From Halomonas chromatireducens (GTDB lineage: Bacteria > Pseudomonadota > Gammaproteobacteria > Pseudomonadales > Halomonadaceae), in contig NZ_CP014226.1 in the NCBI RefSeq assembly GCF_001545155.1, positions 1,960,551-2,024,550 of the forward strand: a DNA stretch of 64,000 nt. Reading direction: 5' to 3'. The notes beneath the pieces are model-generated. The model was given only the letters and a program-made list of their open reading frames with translations. It was not told where the DNA came from and did no database searches. Of the stretch, positions 29,554-39,183 are shown one piece after another (the first letter of the stretch is position 1; each line of letters starts with the position of its first letter). The position numbers and the translations under genes are program-made.

Positions 29554-30309
29554 ATGGATCGCATCCTCTACACCGCCATGAGCGGGGCCAAGCAGAGCAT
29601 GGAGCAGCAGGCGGTGGTCAGCCACAACCTGTCGAACGTGTCGACTGCCGGGTTTCGCGCCCAGCTGCATGCCATGCGCGCCGTGCCGGTACAGGGCGAA
29701 GGCGCGCTGCCGACGCGCGTGTCGGTAGCGGCGACCACGCCGGGCAGCGACTTTTCGGCGGGTCCCATCAACCACACCGGCCGGCCCATGGACGTGGCGC
29801 TGGAAGGCGACGCCTGGATTGCCGTGCAAGCTGATGATGGCACCGAGGCCTATACCCGGCGCGGCGATCTTCAGGTCGACGGCGATGGCCTGGTTACCCT
29901 GGTGGGGCGGCCGGTGATTGGCGACGGTGGGCCCATCGTCGTGCAGTTGGGTGCCAGCCTGTCGGTTGGTGCCGACGGTACCCTCAGCGGTATTGGCGAA
30001 GGGGAGAATCCCGAAGCGCTGGTGGACATGGGGCGTATCAAGCTGGTCACCCCGGAACAGGCCCTGCAGCGTGGCGATGACGGCCTCTTCCGTCCGGCGC
30101 CCAATGCCGAAGGCGACGTGGTCGCGCTTCCCGCCGACGAGAATGCCAGGGTCGCCAGTGGCGCCCTTGAAGGTAGCAATGTCAGCGCCATCGAGGCGAT
30201 GGTCTCGATGATCGACGTGGCGCGGCGCTATGAAATGCAGATGAAGGTAATCAGCACTGCAGATGAAAATGCCCAGCGGGCCAACAACCTGCTTTCCATT
30301 CAAGGCTAA
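29554..30309 (+). CDS. flgF: Flagellar basal body rod protein FlgF
   Basis: Proximal/distal rod junction protein, 251 residues. It opens MDRILYTAMSGAKQSMEQQAVVSHNLSNVSTAGFRAQ and ends with SNVSAIEAMVSMIDVARRYEMQMKVISTADENAQRANNLL, both hallmark segments. It lies 22 bases after flgE and 25 bases before flgG in the same operon. Confidence 0.96.
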   Translation: MDRILYTAMSGAKQSMEQQAVVSHNLSNVSTAGFRAQLHAMRAVPVQGEGALPTRVSVAATTPGSDFSAGPINHTGRPMDVALEGDAWIAVQADDGTEAYTRRGDLQVDGDGLVTLVGRPVIGDGGPIVVQLGASLSVGADGTLSGIGEGENPEALVDMGRIKLVTPEQALQRGDDGLFRPAPNAEGDVVALPADENARVASGALEGSNVSAIEAMVSMIDVARRYEMQMKVISTADENAQRANNLLSIQG

Positions 30310-30334
30310 GGCCCGACGGGTTTAGGAAACGAAT

Positions 30335-31117
30335 ATGATCAAGTCACTTTGGACAGCCAAGACCGGCCTGGAATCCCAGCAGGTCAAGCTGGACGTCATC
30401 TCCAACAACCTGGCCAACGTCAGCACCAATGGCTTCAAGCGCTCGCGTGCTGTTTTCGAGGATCTGCTATACCAGAACCTGCGTCAGCCCGGTGCCCAGA
30501 ACGACGTACAGAACCGCCTGCCTTCCGGACTGCAGGTGGGCTCCGGCGTACGACCGGTTGCCACCGAGCGCCTGCACACCCAGGGTGGGCTCGAGCAGAC
30601 CGAGAACTCCCGCGACCTGGCGATCAACGGCAACGGTTTCTTTCAGGTGCTGATGCCGGATGGCGGCACCGCCTACACCCGGGACGGGAGCTTCCAGCTC
30701 AACGAGAACGGCCAGATGGTCAACGCCAACGGCTATCCGCTGGAGCCGGCCATCATCATTCCCGACAACGCTCTGTCGATTTCCATCGGTGAAGACGGCA
30801 TCGTTTCGGTGACCCAGCCCGGCGTGAACCAGGCGTTGGAAATCGGCCAGATCACCGTCTCGACTTTCGTCAACGCGACCGGTCTCGAGAGCATCGGTGG
30901 CAACCTCTACCGGGAAACCACCTCATCCGGTCCGCGCAACGAGACCATGCCGGGCATGAACGGTGCCGGCCGCTTGTTCCAGGGCTACGTGGAAACCTCC
31001 AACGTCAACGTGGTGGAGGAGATGGTCAGCATGATCCAGACCCAGCGCGCCTACGAGATCAATAGCCGCGCCGTTCAGACAAGCGATGAGATGCTGGCCC
31101 GTTTGAGCCAGCTCTGA
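30335..31117 (+). CDS. flgG: Flagellar distal rod protein FlgG
   Basis: Distal rod subunit, 260 residues, the usual length. The N-terminus [36 protein letters not shown] and the C-terminus [35 protein letters not shown] are near identical to the family consensus. The FlgG-specific insert region [24 protein letters not shown] is present. Confidence 0.97.
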   Translation: MIKSLWTAKTGLESQQVKLDVISNNLANVSTNGFKRSRAVFEDLLYQNLRQPGAQNDVQNRLPSGLQVGSGVRPVATERLHTQGGLEQTENSRDLAINGNGFFQVLMPDGGTAYTRDGSFQLNENGQMVNANGYPLEPAIIIPDNALSISIGEDGIVSVTQPGVNQALEIGQITVSTFVNATGLESIGGNLYRETTSSGPRNETMPGMNGAGRLFQGYVETSNVNVVEEMVSMIQTQRAYEINSRAVQTSDEMLARLSQL

Positions 31118-31167
31118 TAGATGACGGCATGACGATTACCACTCCCTGCCATGGGAAGCGAGCAAGC

Positions 31168-31869
31168 ATGAACGGCGCGGTTTTTTCAACATCGAGGTTG
31201 CTCCTGGTTCTCCTCGCCCTGACGGTTCTGGCCCTGGGCGGTTGTGCACAGGTGCCCCGTGCCTCGGTGGTCGGGGAGCAGGAGCAGATCGCCATCATGG
31301 AGCCGCCGCCTCGCCTGGCCAATGGCTCGATCTACCAGGCGCATCGCGGCTCACAGCCGCTGTTCGAGGACCGGCGTCCGCGCATGATCGGCGACATCCT
31401 TACCATCGTGCTGGATGAGCAGGTGAGTGCCAACAAGAACTCACAGTCCAACGCGAATCGCAGCGGTTCAGCTGGGCTCGATATTTCCGCGCTCCCCGAT
31501 GTGCTCGAGCGCCTGGCCGAGCAAGGCATCGATCTGTCCGGCGACCTTTCCGGCAGCAGTGCCTTCAACGGCGGCGGCGGCTCCCAGGCCAGCAACAGCA
31601 TGACCGGTACCATCACCGTGTCGGTACTCGAGGTGATGCATAACGGCAACCTGCGAGTGCGTGGCGAGAAGCAGATCGCCATCAATCAGGGAGTGGAGTT
31701 CATCCGTTTCTCCGGCGTTGTGAATCCGCGCACCATCACCGGCCAGAATACCGTGCCCTCCACGGCGGTGGCCGATGCCCGTATCGAATACGTGGGTAGT
31801 GGCTATATCCATGAGGCGCAGCATATGGGCTGGTTGCAGCGGTTCTTCCTCAATGTATCGCCCTTCTAA
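31168..31869 (+). CDS. flgH: Flagellar L-ring lipoprotein FlgH
   Basis: Outer-membrane L-ring lipoprotein, about 233 residues from ATG 31168. The leader [16 protein letters not shown] carries the lipobox. Family segments include [54 protein letters not shown] and [26 protein letters not shown]. An in-frame ATG at 31129 is possible but lacks a good ribosome site. Confidence 0.95.
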   Translation: MNGAVFSTSRLLLVLLALTVLALGGCAQVPRASVVGEQEQIAIMEPPPRLANGSIYQAHRGSQPLFEDRRPRMIGDILTIVLDEQVSANKNSQSNANRSGSAGLDISALPDVLERLAEQGIDLSGDLSGSSAFNGGGGSQASNSMTGTITVSVLEVMHNGNLRVRGEKQIAINQGVEFIRFSGVVNPRTITGQNTVPSTAVADARIEYVGSGYIHEAQHMGWLQRFFLNVSPF

Positions 31870-31895
31870 CGATGACCGAATATCGAGGCGTAGCC

Positions 31896-33047
31896 ATGAC
31901 GCTGTTCAAGACGCTCACCGTGACGCTCCCCCGTGCGCAGGCGCGCCGCCTCGTGGCAAAGCTGGCGCTACTGCTGTTGGCCGGCCTGCTGGCACTACCG
32001 GTACAGGCCGAGCGAATTCGCGAGATCGCCAACTTCGCCGGCGTGCGTGACAACGTGCTGGTGGGCTATGGCCTGGTGGTCGGGCTGGACGGCACCGGCG
32101 ACCAGACCATGCAGGCTCCCTTCACTGGCCAGAGCCTGACCAATATGCTGTCCCAGCTCGGCATCACTGTTCCGCCGGGCACCAACATGCAGCTGCGCAA
32201 CGTGGCCGCGGTCATGATAACCGCCGACCTGCCGCCGTTTTCCCGCCCCGGCCAGCGGCTGGACATCAATGTCTCCTCCATCGGCAACGCGCGCAGCCTG
32301 CGAGGCGGCACCCTGCTGATGACCCCGCTCAAGGGTGCCGATGGCGATACCTACGCCATCGCCCAGGGCAACCTGCTGGTGGGCGGCATGGGTGCCGCCG
32401 CCGGCGGCGCCGCCGTGCAGGTCAACCAGTTGGCCGGTGGCCGCATCCCTGGGGGAGCCATGGTCGAGCGGGAGGTACCGCTGAACCTGGGCGCCGAGGC
32501 GGGGCTGCTGGAGCTGGAACTCAAGCAGGCCGACTTCGGCACCGCCCAGCGAGTGGTCAACGCCATCAACGGCGAGTTTGGCCGGCCGGTGGCCGCCGCC
32601 CGCAACTCCCGGGTCATCGCCCTGGATGGCCCCATGAACGAGAACTCCCGGGTCAACTTCATGGCCCAGGTCGAGAATATCCGGATCACGCCCATGGAGG
32701 CCCCGGCCAAGGTGGTCTTCAACGCCCGCACCGGGTCGGTAGTCATGAACAGTGCGGTGACCCTGCGCCGGGCCGCCGTAGCCCATGGCAACCTCTCCAT
32801 CGTCATCGATATGCGCTTTCTGGTCAGCCAGCCGCCGCCGTTTGGCGACGGCGAGACCGTGGTGGTGCCTGACACCGAGATCGAGGTCCAGGAGCAGGAT
32901 GCCTACCTGCGTGTGGTCGAGGGAGCGGACCTGGTGGACGTGGTCAATGCCCTGAATGCGCTGGGCGCCACGCCGAGTGACCTGATGTCGATTCTCGAAG
33001 CCCTCAAGGCTTCCGGCTCGCTGCGTGCCGATCTGGAGATCATCTGA
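31896..33047 (+). CDS. flgI: Flagellar P-ring protein FlgI
   Basis: Periplasmic P-ring subunit, about 383 residues. ATG 31896 is preferred because GAGG lies eight bases upstream; ATG 31872 is in frame. The signal peptide ends LLLLAGLLALPVQA, followed by ERIREIANFAGVRDNVLVGYGLVVGLDGTGD. Further family motifs are MLSQLGITVPPGTNMQLRNVAAVMITADLP and VEGADLVDVVNALNALGATPSDLMSILEALK. Its stop overlaps the flgJ start (TGATG). Confidence 0.96.
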   Translation: MTLFKTLTVTLPRAQARRLVAKLALLLLAGLLALPVQAERIREIANFAGVRDNVLVGYGLVVGLDGTGDQTMQAPFTGQSLTNMLSQLGITVPPGTNMQLRNVAAVMITADLPPFSRPGQRLDINVSSIGNARSLRGGTLLMTPLKGADGDTYAIAQGNLLVGGMGAAAGGAAVQVNQLAGGRIPGGAMVEREVPLNLGAEAGLLELELKQADFGTAQRVVNAINGEFGRPVAAARNSRVIALDGPMNENSRVNFMAQVENIRITPMEAPAKVVFNARTGSVVMNSAVTLRRAAVAHGNLSIVIDMRFLVSQPPPFGDGETVVVPDTEIEVQEQDAYLRVVEGADLVDVVNALNALGATPSDLMSILEALKASGSLRADLEII

Positions 33048-34174
33048 TGAGCATCCAGGATTACAGCAGCCAGTTCGCCCTCGACGTCCAGGGGCTCGAG
33101 CGGCTCAAGCATACGGCACGCAACGATGAAGCCGCCGGCCTGAAGGGCGCCGCCCAGCAGTTCGAGGCGCTTTTCCTGCAGATGATGCTCAAAAGCATGC
33201 GTGATGCCACCCCGACCACCGGCCTGCTCGACAGCGAGCAGACCGAGTTCTACCAGTCGATGCTCGATCAGCAGTGGGCACAGACCATGGCCGGCCGTGG
33301 CATTGGCCTGGCCGATCATCTCGTCGCCCAGTTGCAGAGCCAGGGGGTGGGGGCCGCTCGCCCGGCGCAGGAAGTCGATCGCGAACTCAACGAGCTGATT
33401 GCCGGGATTCCCCGCGGTACGCCGCGTGTGCTGAAAGACGCACTGCAGCCTGCCGAGGAGGATCGGGTCGAGGATGAGCAAGACAGCGAGGGCCGTGTGG
33501 AGAGCATGACCGAAGCACCGCCCGCCAGCTTCATGGAGGAGCTTGAAACCGCCCGCGGAGGCTTCATGAGCGCGGTTGACGCCTTGCCGGCGGCAGCGGC
33601 GGGAGCGGAGTCTGCGCGTAACGCCACGGTGCCTGCTGCCAGTGCAGCTGAACCACGCAGCCGTGGCCAGAGCGGTGAACATGTGGCGCGCTTCATGGAC
33701 AAGCTCACTGCACCCGCCCAGGCAGCCAGCCGGCGCACCGGCGTACCGGCGGAGTTGATCCTGGCCCAGGCGGCACTGGAAACCGGCTGGGGGCGTCATG
33801 AGATTGCCAGGGCCGACGGTGGCAACAGCCATAACCTCTTCGGCATCAAGGCCGGCAGCAGTTGGCGTGGACCCACCACGGATGTAACGACTCACGAATA
33901 CATCAACGGCAAGCGCACCCGAATCGTCGACTCCTTCCGTGTCTACGGCTCCTTCGAGGAGGCCTTCACCGACTATGCCAACCTGATCGGGAACAACCCG
34001 CGCTACGCGGCGGTGACCACGGCGGGCAGTGCCGAACAGGCCGCCAGGGCACTGCAGGCCGGGGGCTATGCCACCGACCCGGCCTACGCCGACAAGCTGA
34101 TTTCGATCATGAACACCATGGGGCCGCAGGTTGCCCAGCGCGGCAACGACTCGCTGGTCTTCCTGCGTTACTAG
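33047..34174 (+). CDS. flgJ: Flagellar rod cap / muramidase FlgJ
   Basis: Two-domain protein of 375 residues. The N-terminal rod-capping domain includes KGAAQQFEALFLQMMLKSMRDATP. A variable acidic linker follows. The C-terminal glucosaminidase domain opens peptidoglycan for the rod and carries the catalytic Glu region AQAALETGWGRHEIARADG followed by SHNLFGIKAG. The ending AGGYATDPAYADKLISIMNTM is typical. It overlaps flgI by one base and is the last complete flagellar gene here. Confidence 0.96.
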   Translation: MSIQDYSSQFALDVQGLERLKHTARNDEAAGLKGAAQQFEALFLQMMLKSMRDATPTTGLLDSEQTEFYQSMLDQQWAQTMAGRGIGLADHLVAQLQSQGVGAARPAQEVDRELNELIAGIPRGTPRVLKDALQPAEEDRVEDEQDSEGRVESMTEAPPASFMEELETARGGFMSAVDALPAAAAGAESARNATVPAASAAEPRSRGQSGEHVARFMDKLTAPAQAASRRTGVPAELILAQAALETGWGRHEIARADGGNSHNLFGIKAGSSWRGPTTDVTTHEYINGKRTRIVDSFRVYGSFEEAFTDYANLIGNNPRYAAVTTAGSAEQAARALQAGGYATDPAYADKLISIMNTMGPQVAQRGNDSLVFLRY

Positions 34175-34197
34175 GTTTTGATCAGCAACCAAGGCGC

Positions 34198-34224
34198 TAA
34201 AGTTTTTCTTCTAGAGGCCGATAT
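34198..34224 (+). promoter_or_regulatory. Sigma-28 (FliA) promoter of flgK
   Basis: TAAAGTTT (34198-34205), an 11-base spacer and GCCGATAT (34217-34224) match the FliA consensus at 15 of 16 positions. It lies 29 bases before the flgK start, placing flgK(L) in the late flagellar class and separating it from the flgB operon. Confidence 0.9.
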
Positions 34225-34253
34225 CTCGGACATTGGCGAAAGGAAACAACACC

Positions 34254-35033
34254 ATGAGCATGTTCTCTATCGGTCTCAGCGGCCTGAATGCCGCTCAGAA
34301 TGCGCTGAATACCACCAGCAACAACATCAGCAACGTCTATACGCCGGGCTACAATCGTGAACTGACGATTCTGGGCCAGCAGGGCGCTACCGCTGGCGGC
34401 GTGCAGGTCAACGACATCCAGCGCCAGTTCAACCAGTTCGTGGCCTCGCAGCTCAATGCCGCGACCAGCTCGTCGAGTGCGCTTGCGACCTACGAGAACC
34501 AGATCAGCCAGATCGACAACCTGCTGGCCGATAGGGAAGCGGGCCTGGCGCCGCTGATGCAGAACTTCTTCTCCTCAATGGAGGACCTGGCCGGCGCTCC
34601 GTCCGATCCCGCCGCGCGGCAGGGCGTATTGGGCACGACCAATACGCTGACCGCTCAGTTTCGGTCCTTTGACGGCTACCTGCAGGATATGCAGGAGGGC
34701 ATCAACGGTCAGATCAGTGACGAAGTCACCCAGATCAACAATACAACCGAGCAGTTGGCGACCCTCAATCGGGAGATCGCCTTGGCCCGTGCGCGCAGCG
34801 GCGAGGCGCCTAACAGCCTGCTCAACCAGCGCGACCAACTGGTTGCCGAGCTGAGCGAGCGCATGGATGTCCGGCTCAACATCCAGGACGGCAAGTCCTA
34901 CAACATCAGCCTGCCCAACGGGCAGCCGCTGGTGGCCGGCACCAATCACTATCGCCTGGAGGCCATGGATGCTCCGAACGATCCGCAGCGCACCGTGCTC
35001 GGTTATCGGGACTCCGGCGGCAGCCTGGTGGCC
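34254..35033 (+). pseudogene. flgK: Hook-filament junction protein FlgK, N-terminal part
   Basis: Hook-associated protein 1, client of FlgN. ATG 34254 follows AAAGGAAA; the opening MSMFSIGLSGLNAAQNALNTTSNNISNVYTPGYNRE is unmistakable. Coiled-coil helices follow, then RMDVRLNIQDGKSYNISLPNGQPLVAGTNHY and GYRDSGGSLVA. At residue 260 the sequence stops being FlgK and the antisense GlxA-type regulator begins. More than half of the protein, including the C-terminal D0 helix, is missing, and flgL is not present. Confidence 0.92.
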
Positions 35034-35830
35034 TTCCTGAAGCGACGGTGGAAGCTGCGCTCGCTAAGCCCTGAAACCTCAATCAAGGACGCCACGGGCG
35101 AAGGTTCGTCGTAGTGTTCGGCGATCCACGTCTGGCAGCGCGCGATGACGGCATCCTCTGCCTGGCGGGTGCGCGCCAGCATGGCGAAGGGAAGCTGGCC
35201 GGCCGCATGCCAATCGATCAGGAACAGCTTGGCGAGATGCATCGCCTCGTCGACACTCGCCAGGCGCGCGACGAGATAGAGCGCCAGGTCGCTCCAGGAG
35301 GTGCCGCCCCCCGCCATGACCAGGCGACTACCGGTGCCGCCGATCACCAGGGCTCGATGCGGATGCACCCGCACGTCCGGATAGCGACCCAGCACATCGC
35401 AGTAGGCCCAGTGCGTAGTGGCATCCTCGCCCCGCAGCAGGCCCGACTCGGCCAGCAACAGGGCGCCGGAACAGGCGGTCGCCAGGATGGTGCCGTTGAC
35501 ATGGCAGCGCTTGAGCCACTCGACCTCCTCGGCATAGCGGCCCTCGAGCACCGCCTCGGGAGGCAGCATGATCTCGGGGATGCACACCACGTCGGGCACC
35601 CAATCCAGGCCGGCGTCGGGAACGATGCGCACGCCATTGGCGATGGTCAAATCACGACTGCCGGTGCGAGCGACCACCTGCGGCACGAACAGCGGCTCAC
35701 CGGCCTTGCCCTCGATCAGGGCGGGCCAGTCGCGTCCCGCCGCGGCGAAGACATCGTAAACCCCGTACAGGGTGGAAGCCGCCACTTCAGGAATTGCCAG
35801 CAATGCGATGGTGGGTTTCTGCATCGACAT
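35030..35830 (-). pseudogene. GlxA-family AraC-type regulator, C-terminus cut off
   Basis: Regulator with an N-terminal class I glutamine amidotransferase/DJ-1-like domain and a C-terminal AraC helix-turn-helix. Visible features are TIALLAIPEVAASTLYGVYDVFAAAG, PDVVCIPEIMLPP, the elbow ATACSGALLLAESGLL and THWAYCDVLGRYPDV. The first HTH helix SPVASLIEVSGLSERSFHRRFRKAT is present. The second half of the AraC domain is missing at the seam with flgK. ATG 35830 or 35824 is the start. It is divergent from a methyltransferase gene that it may regulate. Confidence 0.82.
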
Positions 35831-35934
35831 GGCGGAAACCGCCGGTTTTTGTCCGTAGGGACTTCAGTGTAGCCCAGCCGGGAGCGCCAGAATGGACGCG
35901 CCAATGCACACAACAAGACCTGTGGAGAACCGCC

Positions 35935-37032
35935 ATGACTGCCCAAGCCAAACCTTCCGTTAACGACGCCTTCGACGCCTCCCGCGCCGCCAACTTCGAG
36001 TACCGCTTTGTTCGAGCCCTCAACGAGGGCGCCATGCTGCAGCTGATCTCATTGGCCCACCGCAGCGGCCTGCTCGGCCACCTGGCCGACGGCGAGCCAG
36101 TGACCAGCAGCGAACTTGCCGCCAAGGCCAAGCTCGATGAGCGCTACGTGCGCGAGTGGTTGGGCGGCGCGACGGTCGCCGCCCTAGTCGAGCACAACCC
36201 GCAGGCCATGACCTATCGCCTTCCCCCCGAACACACCACGCTGCTGACCGACGGCGGCGAGGCCAATCTCGCCGTGTTCTCCCAGTACCTGCCACTGATG
36301 GGCCAGGTGGAAGACGACGTGCTGGCCTGCTTCCGCCACGGTGGCGGCGTGCCGTACTCGCGCTATACCCGTTTCCATGAGGTCATGGCCCAGGACAGCG
36401 GCCAGACCGTGCTGCCCGTGCTGCTGGATGCCATCCTGCCCCTGGCACCGGAGCTGCCGGACAGGCTGGCGCAGGGCATCGACGTACTCGACCTGGGCTG
36501 CGGCCGCGGCCTGGCACTGATGAAGCTCGCCGAACGCTTCCCCAGCAGCCGCTTTACCGGCTATGACCTCTCCAAGGAGGCCATCGACTGGGCGGCGGAG
36601 CGTGCCGCTCGCCTGGGCCTGGACAACCTGCGCTTCGAGGAGCGCGACCTGAGCGATTTCGACCGCACGGCGCCGGCGCAGCGCTACGATCTGGTTACCA
36701 CCTTCGATGCCATCCATGACCAGGCCCACCCGCTGAACCTGCTCAAGGGTGTCCGCCGCACCCTGCGCAAGGATGGCGTCTACCTGGCCCAGGACATCCA
36801 CTCGTCAAGCCACCACCACGGCGACCGCGACCACCCCATGGGCACGTTGCTCTACACCCTGTCGATCATGCACTGCATGAGCGTCTCCCTCGCGCAGGGC
36901 GGCGAGGGGCTCGGAACGATGTGGGGCCGGGAGAAGGCACGGGAGTATTTCGGCAAGGCCGGCTTCGGCAACATCGAGGTGCACCAGTTGCCCCACGACA
37001 TCCAGAACGACTACTGGGTGCTCAGGCCTTGA
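35935..37032 (+). CDS. Class I SAM-dependent methyltransferase with N-terminal winged helix
   Basis: A 365-residue protein with a GGAG site eight bases before ATG 35935. Residues ~25-100 look like a winged-helix dimerisation domain (LAHRSGLLGHLADGEPVTSSELAAKAKLDERYVREWLGGATVAAL). The methyltransferase domain follows: VLDLGCGRGLALMKLAERFPSSRFTGYDLS and YDLVTTFDAIHDQAHPLNLLKGVRRTLRKDGVYL. A His-rich loop (SSSHHHGDRDHPMG) follows that core. The layout is that of the Rv2258c-like family; the substrate is unknown. Confidence 0.8.
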   Translation: MTAQAKPSVNDAFDASRAANFEYRFVRALNEGAMLQLISLAHRSGLLGHLADGEPVTSSELAAKAKLDERYVREWLGGATVAALVEHNPQAMTYRLPPEHTTLLTDGGEANLAVFSQYLPLMGQVEDDVLACFRHGGGVPYSRYTRFHEVMAQDSGQTVLPVLLDAILPLAPELPDRLAQGIDVLDLGCGRGLALMKLAERFPSSRFTGYDLSKEAIDWAAERAARLGLDNLRFEERDLSDFDRTAPAQRYDLVTTFDAIHDQAHPLNLLKGVRRTLRKDGVYLAQDIHSSSHHHGDRDHPMGTLLYTLSIMHCMSVSLAQGGEGLGTMWGREKAREYFGKAGFGNIEVHQLPHDIQNDYWVLRP

Positions 37033-37077
37033 GCCGTTCGCCGACAACAAGGCCCTGCTTGGCTCTGCGGCCCCGGC

Positions 37078-37917
37078 TCAATGCTCCAGGCCCACCGCCT
37101 GGCCGGTCACGACGATGCCGCCAGTAAGCGGGACATCCACCTGCAGGCGGCTGGGCCGACCCATGGCCTCGCCCTGCCGGATCGTCAGCTGGGCAGGCGC
37201 CTCTAGCAGGCCGGCATCGCGCAGGTAGCCACCCAGAGCCGCGGCGGCCGCACCGGTGGCAGGGTCTTCCACCACACCGCCCACCGGGAACGGGTTACGG
37301 GCGTGGAAATACCCTTCGCTCTCGCGCCATACCAGCTGCAGCGTGGTCAGCCCTTCACGCAGCATCAGCGCCTTGAGACGATCGAAATCGTACTCGAGCC
37401 GTTCGAGGCGTTGCTGCGTCTTGCATGCCAGCACCAGGTGCCAGGCCCCGGCGTAGGCTCGCGCCGGCGGAATCTCGAGATCGAGTTCGTCCGCCTGCCA
37501 GCCAAGCAGTTCGCACACCGACTCGACCAATTCAGGCTCGGCGGGGCGATACTCCGGAGCAACCGATACCAGCGAAGCCCGCCACTCCCCTTCCACCTGG
37601 TTGACGGTGACGCTCACCTCGCCCACCGCCGTATCGAGCAAGTAGCTGCCCGCCCCGCTCAGCCGGCCCATCTGCACGCCGCCGGCCACCGTGGCATGGC
37701 CGCAGAAGCTCACCTCCGCCTCGGGGCTGTAGTAGCGCACCGTCCGACGGGCACCTTTGGCCGGGGCAATGAAGCCGGTTTCGGAATAGCCCACCTCGGC
37801 GGCGATACGCTGCATCTCGAAGGTCTCGGGCAGCGTCTCACCCAGCCATACTCCGGCGGGGTTGCCACCATTCGGGTCATCGGTAAAAGCCGCCAGGCGA
37901 TAGAGAGTGCCACTCAT
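37078..37917 (-). CDS. PhzF-family isomerase/epimerase
   Basis: A 279-residue protein of the PhzF/DapF-like fold, named for the isomerase of phenazine synthesis. Diagnostic segments are YRLAAFTDDPNGGNPAGVWL, the catalytic Glu region AAEVGYSETGFIAPA, YYSPEAEVSFCGHATVAGG and the C-terminal FPVGGVVEDPATGAAAAALGGYL. There are no phenazine genes nearby and most family members have unknown substrates. It converges on the methyltransferase gene with a 45-base gap. Confidence 0.88.
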   Translation of the reverse strand: MSGTLYRLAAFTDDPNGGNPAGVWLGETLPETFEMQRIAAEVGYSETGFIAPAKGARRTVRYYSPEAEVSFCGHATVAGGVQMGRLSGAGSYLLDTAVGEVSVTVNQVEGEWRASLVSVAPEYRPAEPELVESVCELLGWQADELDLEIPPARAYAGAWHLVLACKTQQRLERLEYDFDRLKALMLREGLTTLQLVWRESEGYFHARNPFPVGGVVEDPATGAAAAALGGYLRDAGLLEAPAQLTIRQGEAMGRPSRLQVDVPLTGGIVVTGQAVGLEH

Positions 37918-38101
37918 GAAAGCTCCTTGGGTTCATGTCGCTGCCTGACATTGTGGTTTGAATTCAGGGTTGCAAGCCTTTTGCGACACCTACATAAGCC
38001 AAGTATTCAATGCGTGAGATCAAGCCATTTTTGGTCAGTTTGCGTAGCTAATATGAAACATCGGGTTTACGTTTGTAAGAAACAAGCAGGGAGGGAGCGA
38101 G

Positions 38102-39118
38102 ATGAAGCGCATCGTCGTCTGCGCCGATGGTACCTGGCAATGCCCCGAGAGCGATAACCCCACACACGTGCTGCGACTGGCACGCGGCGTAGCCCCTGGC
38201 TGCCAGGCCGGCACCAAACAGATCATCTACTACGATCAGGGCGTGGGCACCGAAGGCGACCGCATTCGCGGCGGCGCCACCGGCGCCGGTATCGACAAGA
38301 ACATCATGGATTGCTATCGCTTCATCATTCACAACTATGAACTTGGCGATCAGCTCTTCCTGTTCGGCTTCAGCCGCGGCGCCTACACCGTTCGCTCCCT
38401 GGCGGGGCTGATTCGCAACTGCGGTGTACTCCGGCGCGAGTGCGCCGAGAGAGTCAACGAGGCCTACGAGATCTATCGGCAGCGCCCCAAGAGCTCCGCG
38501 CCCGGCGAGCGCAAGGCCACGGACTTTCGCCGCAAGCATGCTGTAGCGGACAAGACCGAGATCGAATTCATCGGCGTGTGGGACACCGTCGGCTCGCTGG
38601 GCATACCCGCCCCGTTCCTCGGCACCTTGGGCACCTCCCGCTACCTGTTCCACGACACCGCACCCAGCAGCATCATTCGCCACGCCCGCCACGCCGTTTC
38701 CATCGACAAAAACCGCCAGGACTTCGAGCCCACCCTATGGACACCCAAGTCCGGCATCGACATGAAGCAGGTGTGGTTTGCCGGCGTGCATACCGATATC
38801 GGCGGCGGATACGCAAAACGGGAACTGGGCGACTTCGCCGGGCAGTGGATGACCAGTGAGGCCGAAAGCTGTGGGCTAGCCCTCGAAGCGCACTTTCACA
38901 GCGCCCTCAACCCACGCCATACCGGCATTCAGCACAACGAGTACAAAGGTTTCTACCGCGTTATGCGCCGCTCGCACCAACGCACCGTGGAACGCTGCGT
39001 ACATCAAAGCGTGCGCCAGCGCTGGGACGACCCGCACTTCACCTACAAGAGCCCAGCATTGCAGCAACTACTCGATTCGGTGGATGGGGATTGGAGCAAG
39101 GTAGAGTTGGTGGGTTGA
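38102..39118 (+). CDS. DUF2235 alpha/beta-hydrolase (Tle1-like)
   Basis: A 338-residue protein of the DUF2235 family, which includes T6SS phospholipase effectors (Tle1) and many stand-alone proteins. The start RIVVCADGTWQCPESDNPTHV and the nucleophile elbow LFGFSRGAYTVRSLAGLI (GxSxG) are clear. Further family segments are FIGVWDTVGSLGIPAP, RHARHAVSIDKNR and VWFAGVHTDIGGGY with the Asp and His of the triad region. The AGGGAGG ribosome site is strong. No vgrG, PAAR or immunity-like gene is adjacent, so an effector role is not supported. Confidence 0.85.
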   Translation: MKRIVVCADGTWQCPESDNPTHVLRLARGVAPGCQAGTKQIIYYDQGVGTEGDRIRGGATGAGIDKNIMDCYRFIIHNYELGDQLFLFGFSRGAYTVRSLAGLIRNCGVLRRECAERVNEAYEIYRQRPKSSAPGERKATDFRRKHAVADKTEIEFIGVWDTVGSLGIPAPFLGTLGTSRYLFHDTAPSSIIRHARHAVSIDKNRQDFEPTLWTPKSGIDMKQVWFAGVHTDIGGGYAKRELGDFAGQWMTSEAESCGLALEAHFHSALNPRHTGIQHNEYKGFYRVMRRSHQRTVERCVHQSVRQRWDDPHFTYKSPALQQLLDSVDGDWSKVELVG

Positions 39119-39183
39119 GGGTTGGTTGGATAAACAGCATGGCCATGCGAACAGCAAGGCGCAGGCGTGCATCGAATAACAGC

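Noticed and set aside
32903..34192. 429-codon minus-strand open frame
   Set aside because: It is the antisense shadow of flgI/flgJ in high-GC DNA; flgJ on the plus strand is clearly the real gene.
37078..37917. Phenazine biosynthesis locus suggested by PhzF
   Set aside because: No other phz gene is present; PhzF-like isomerases are widespread with other roles.
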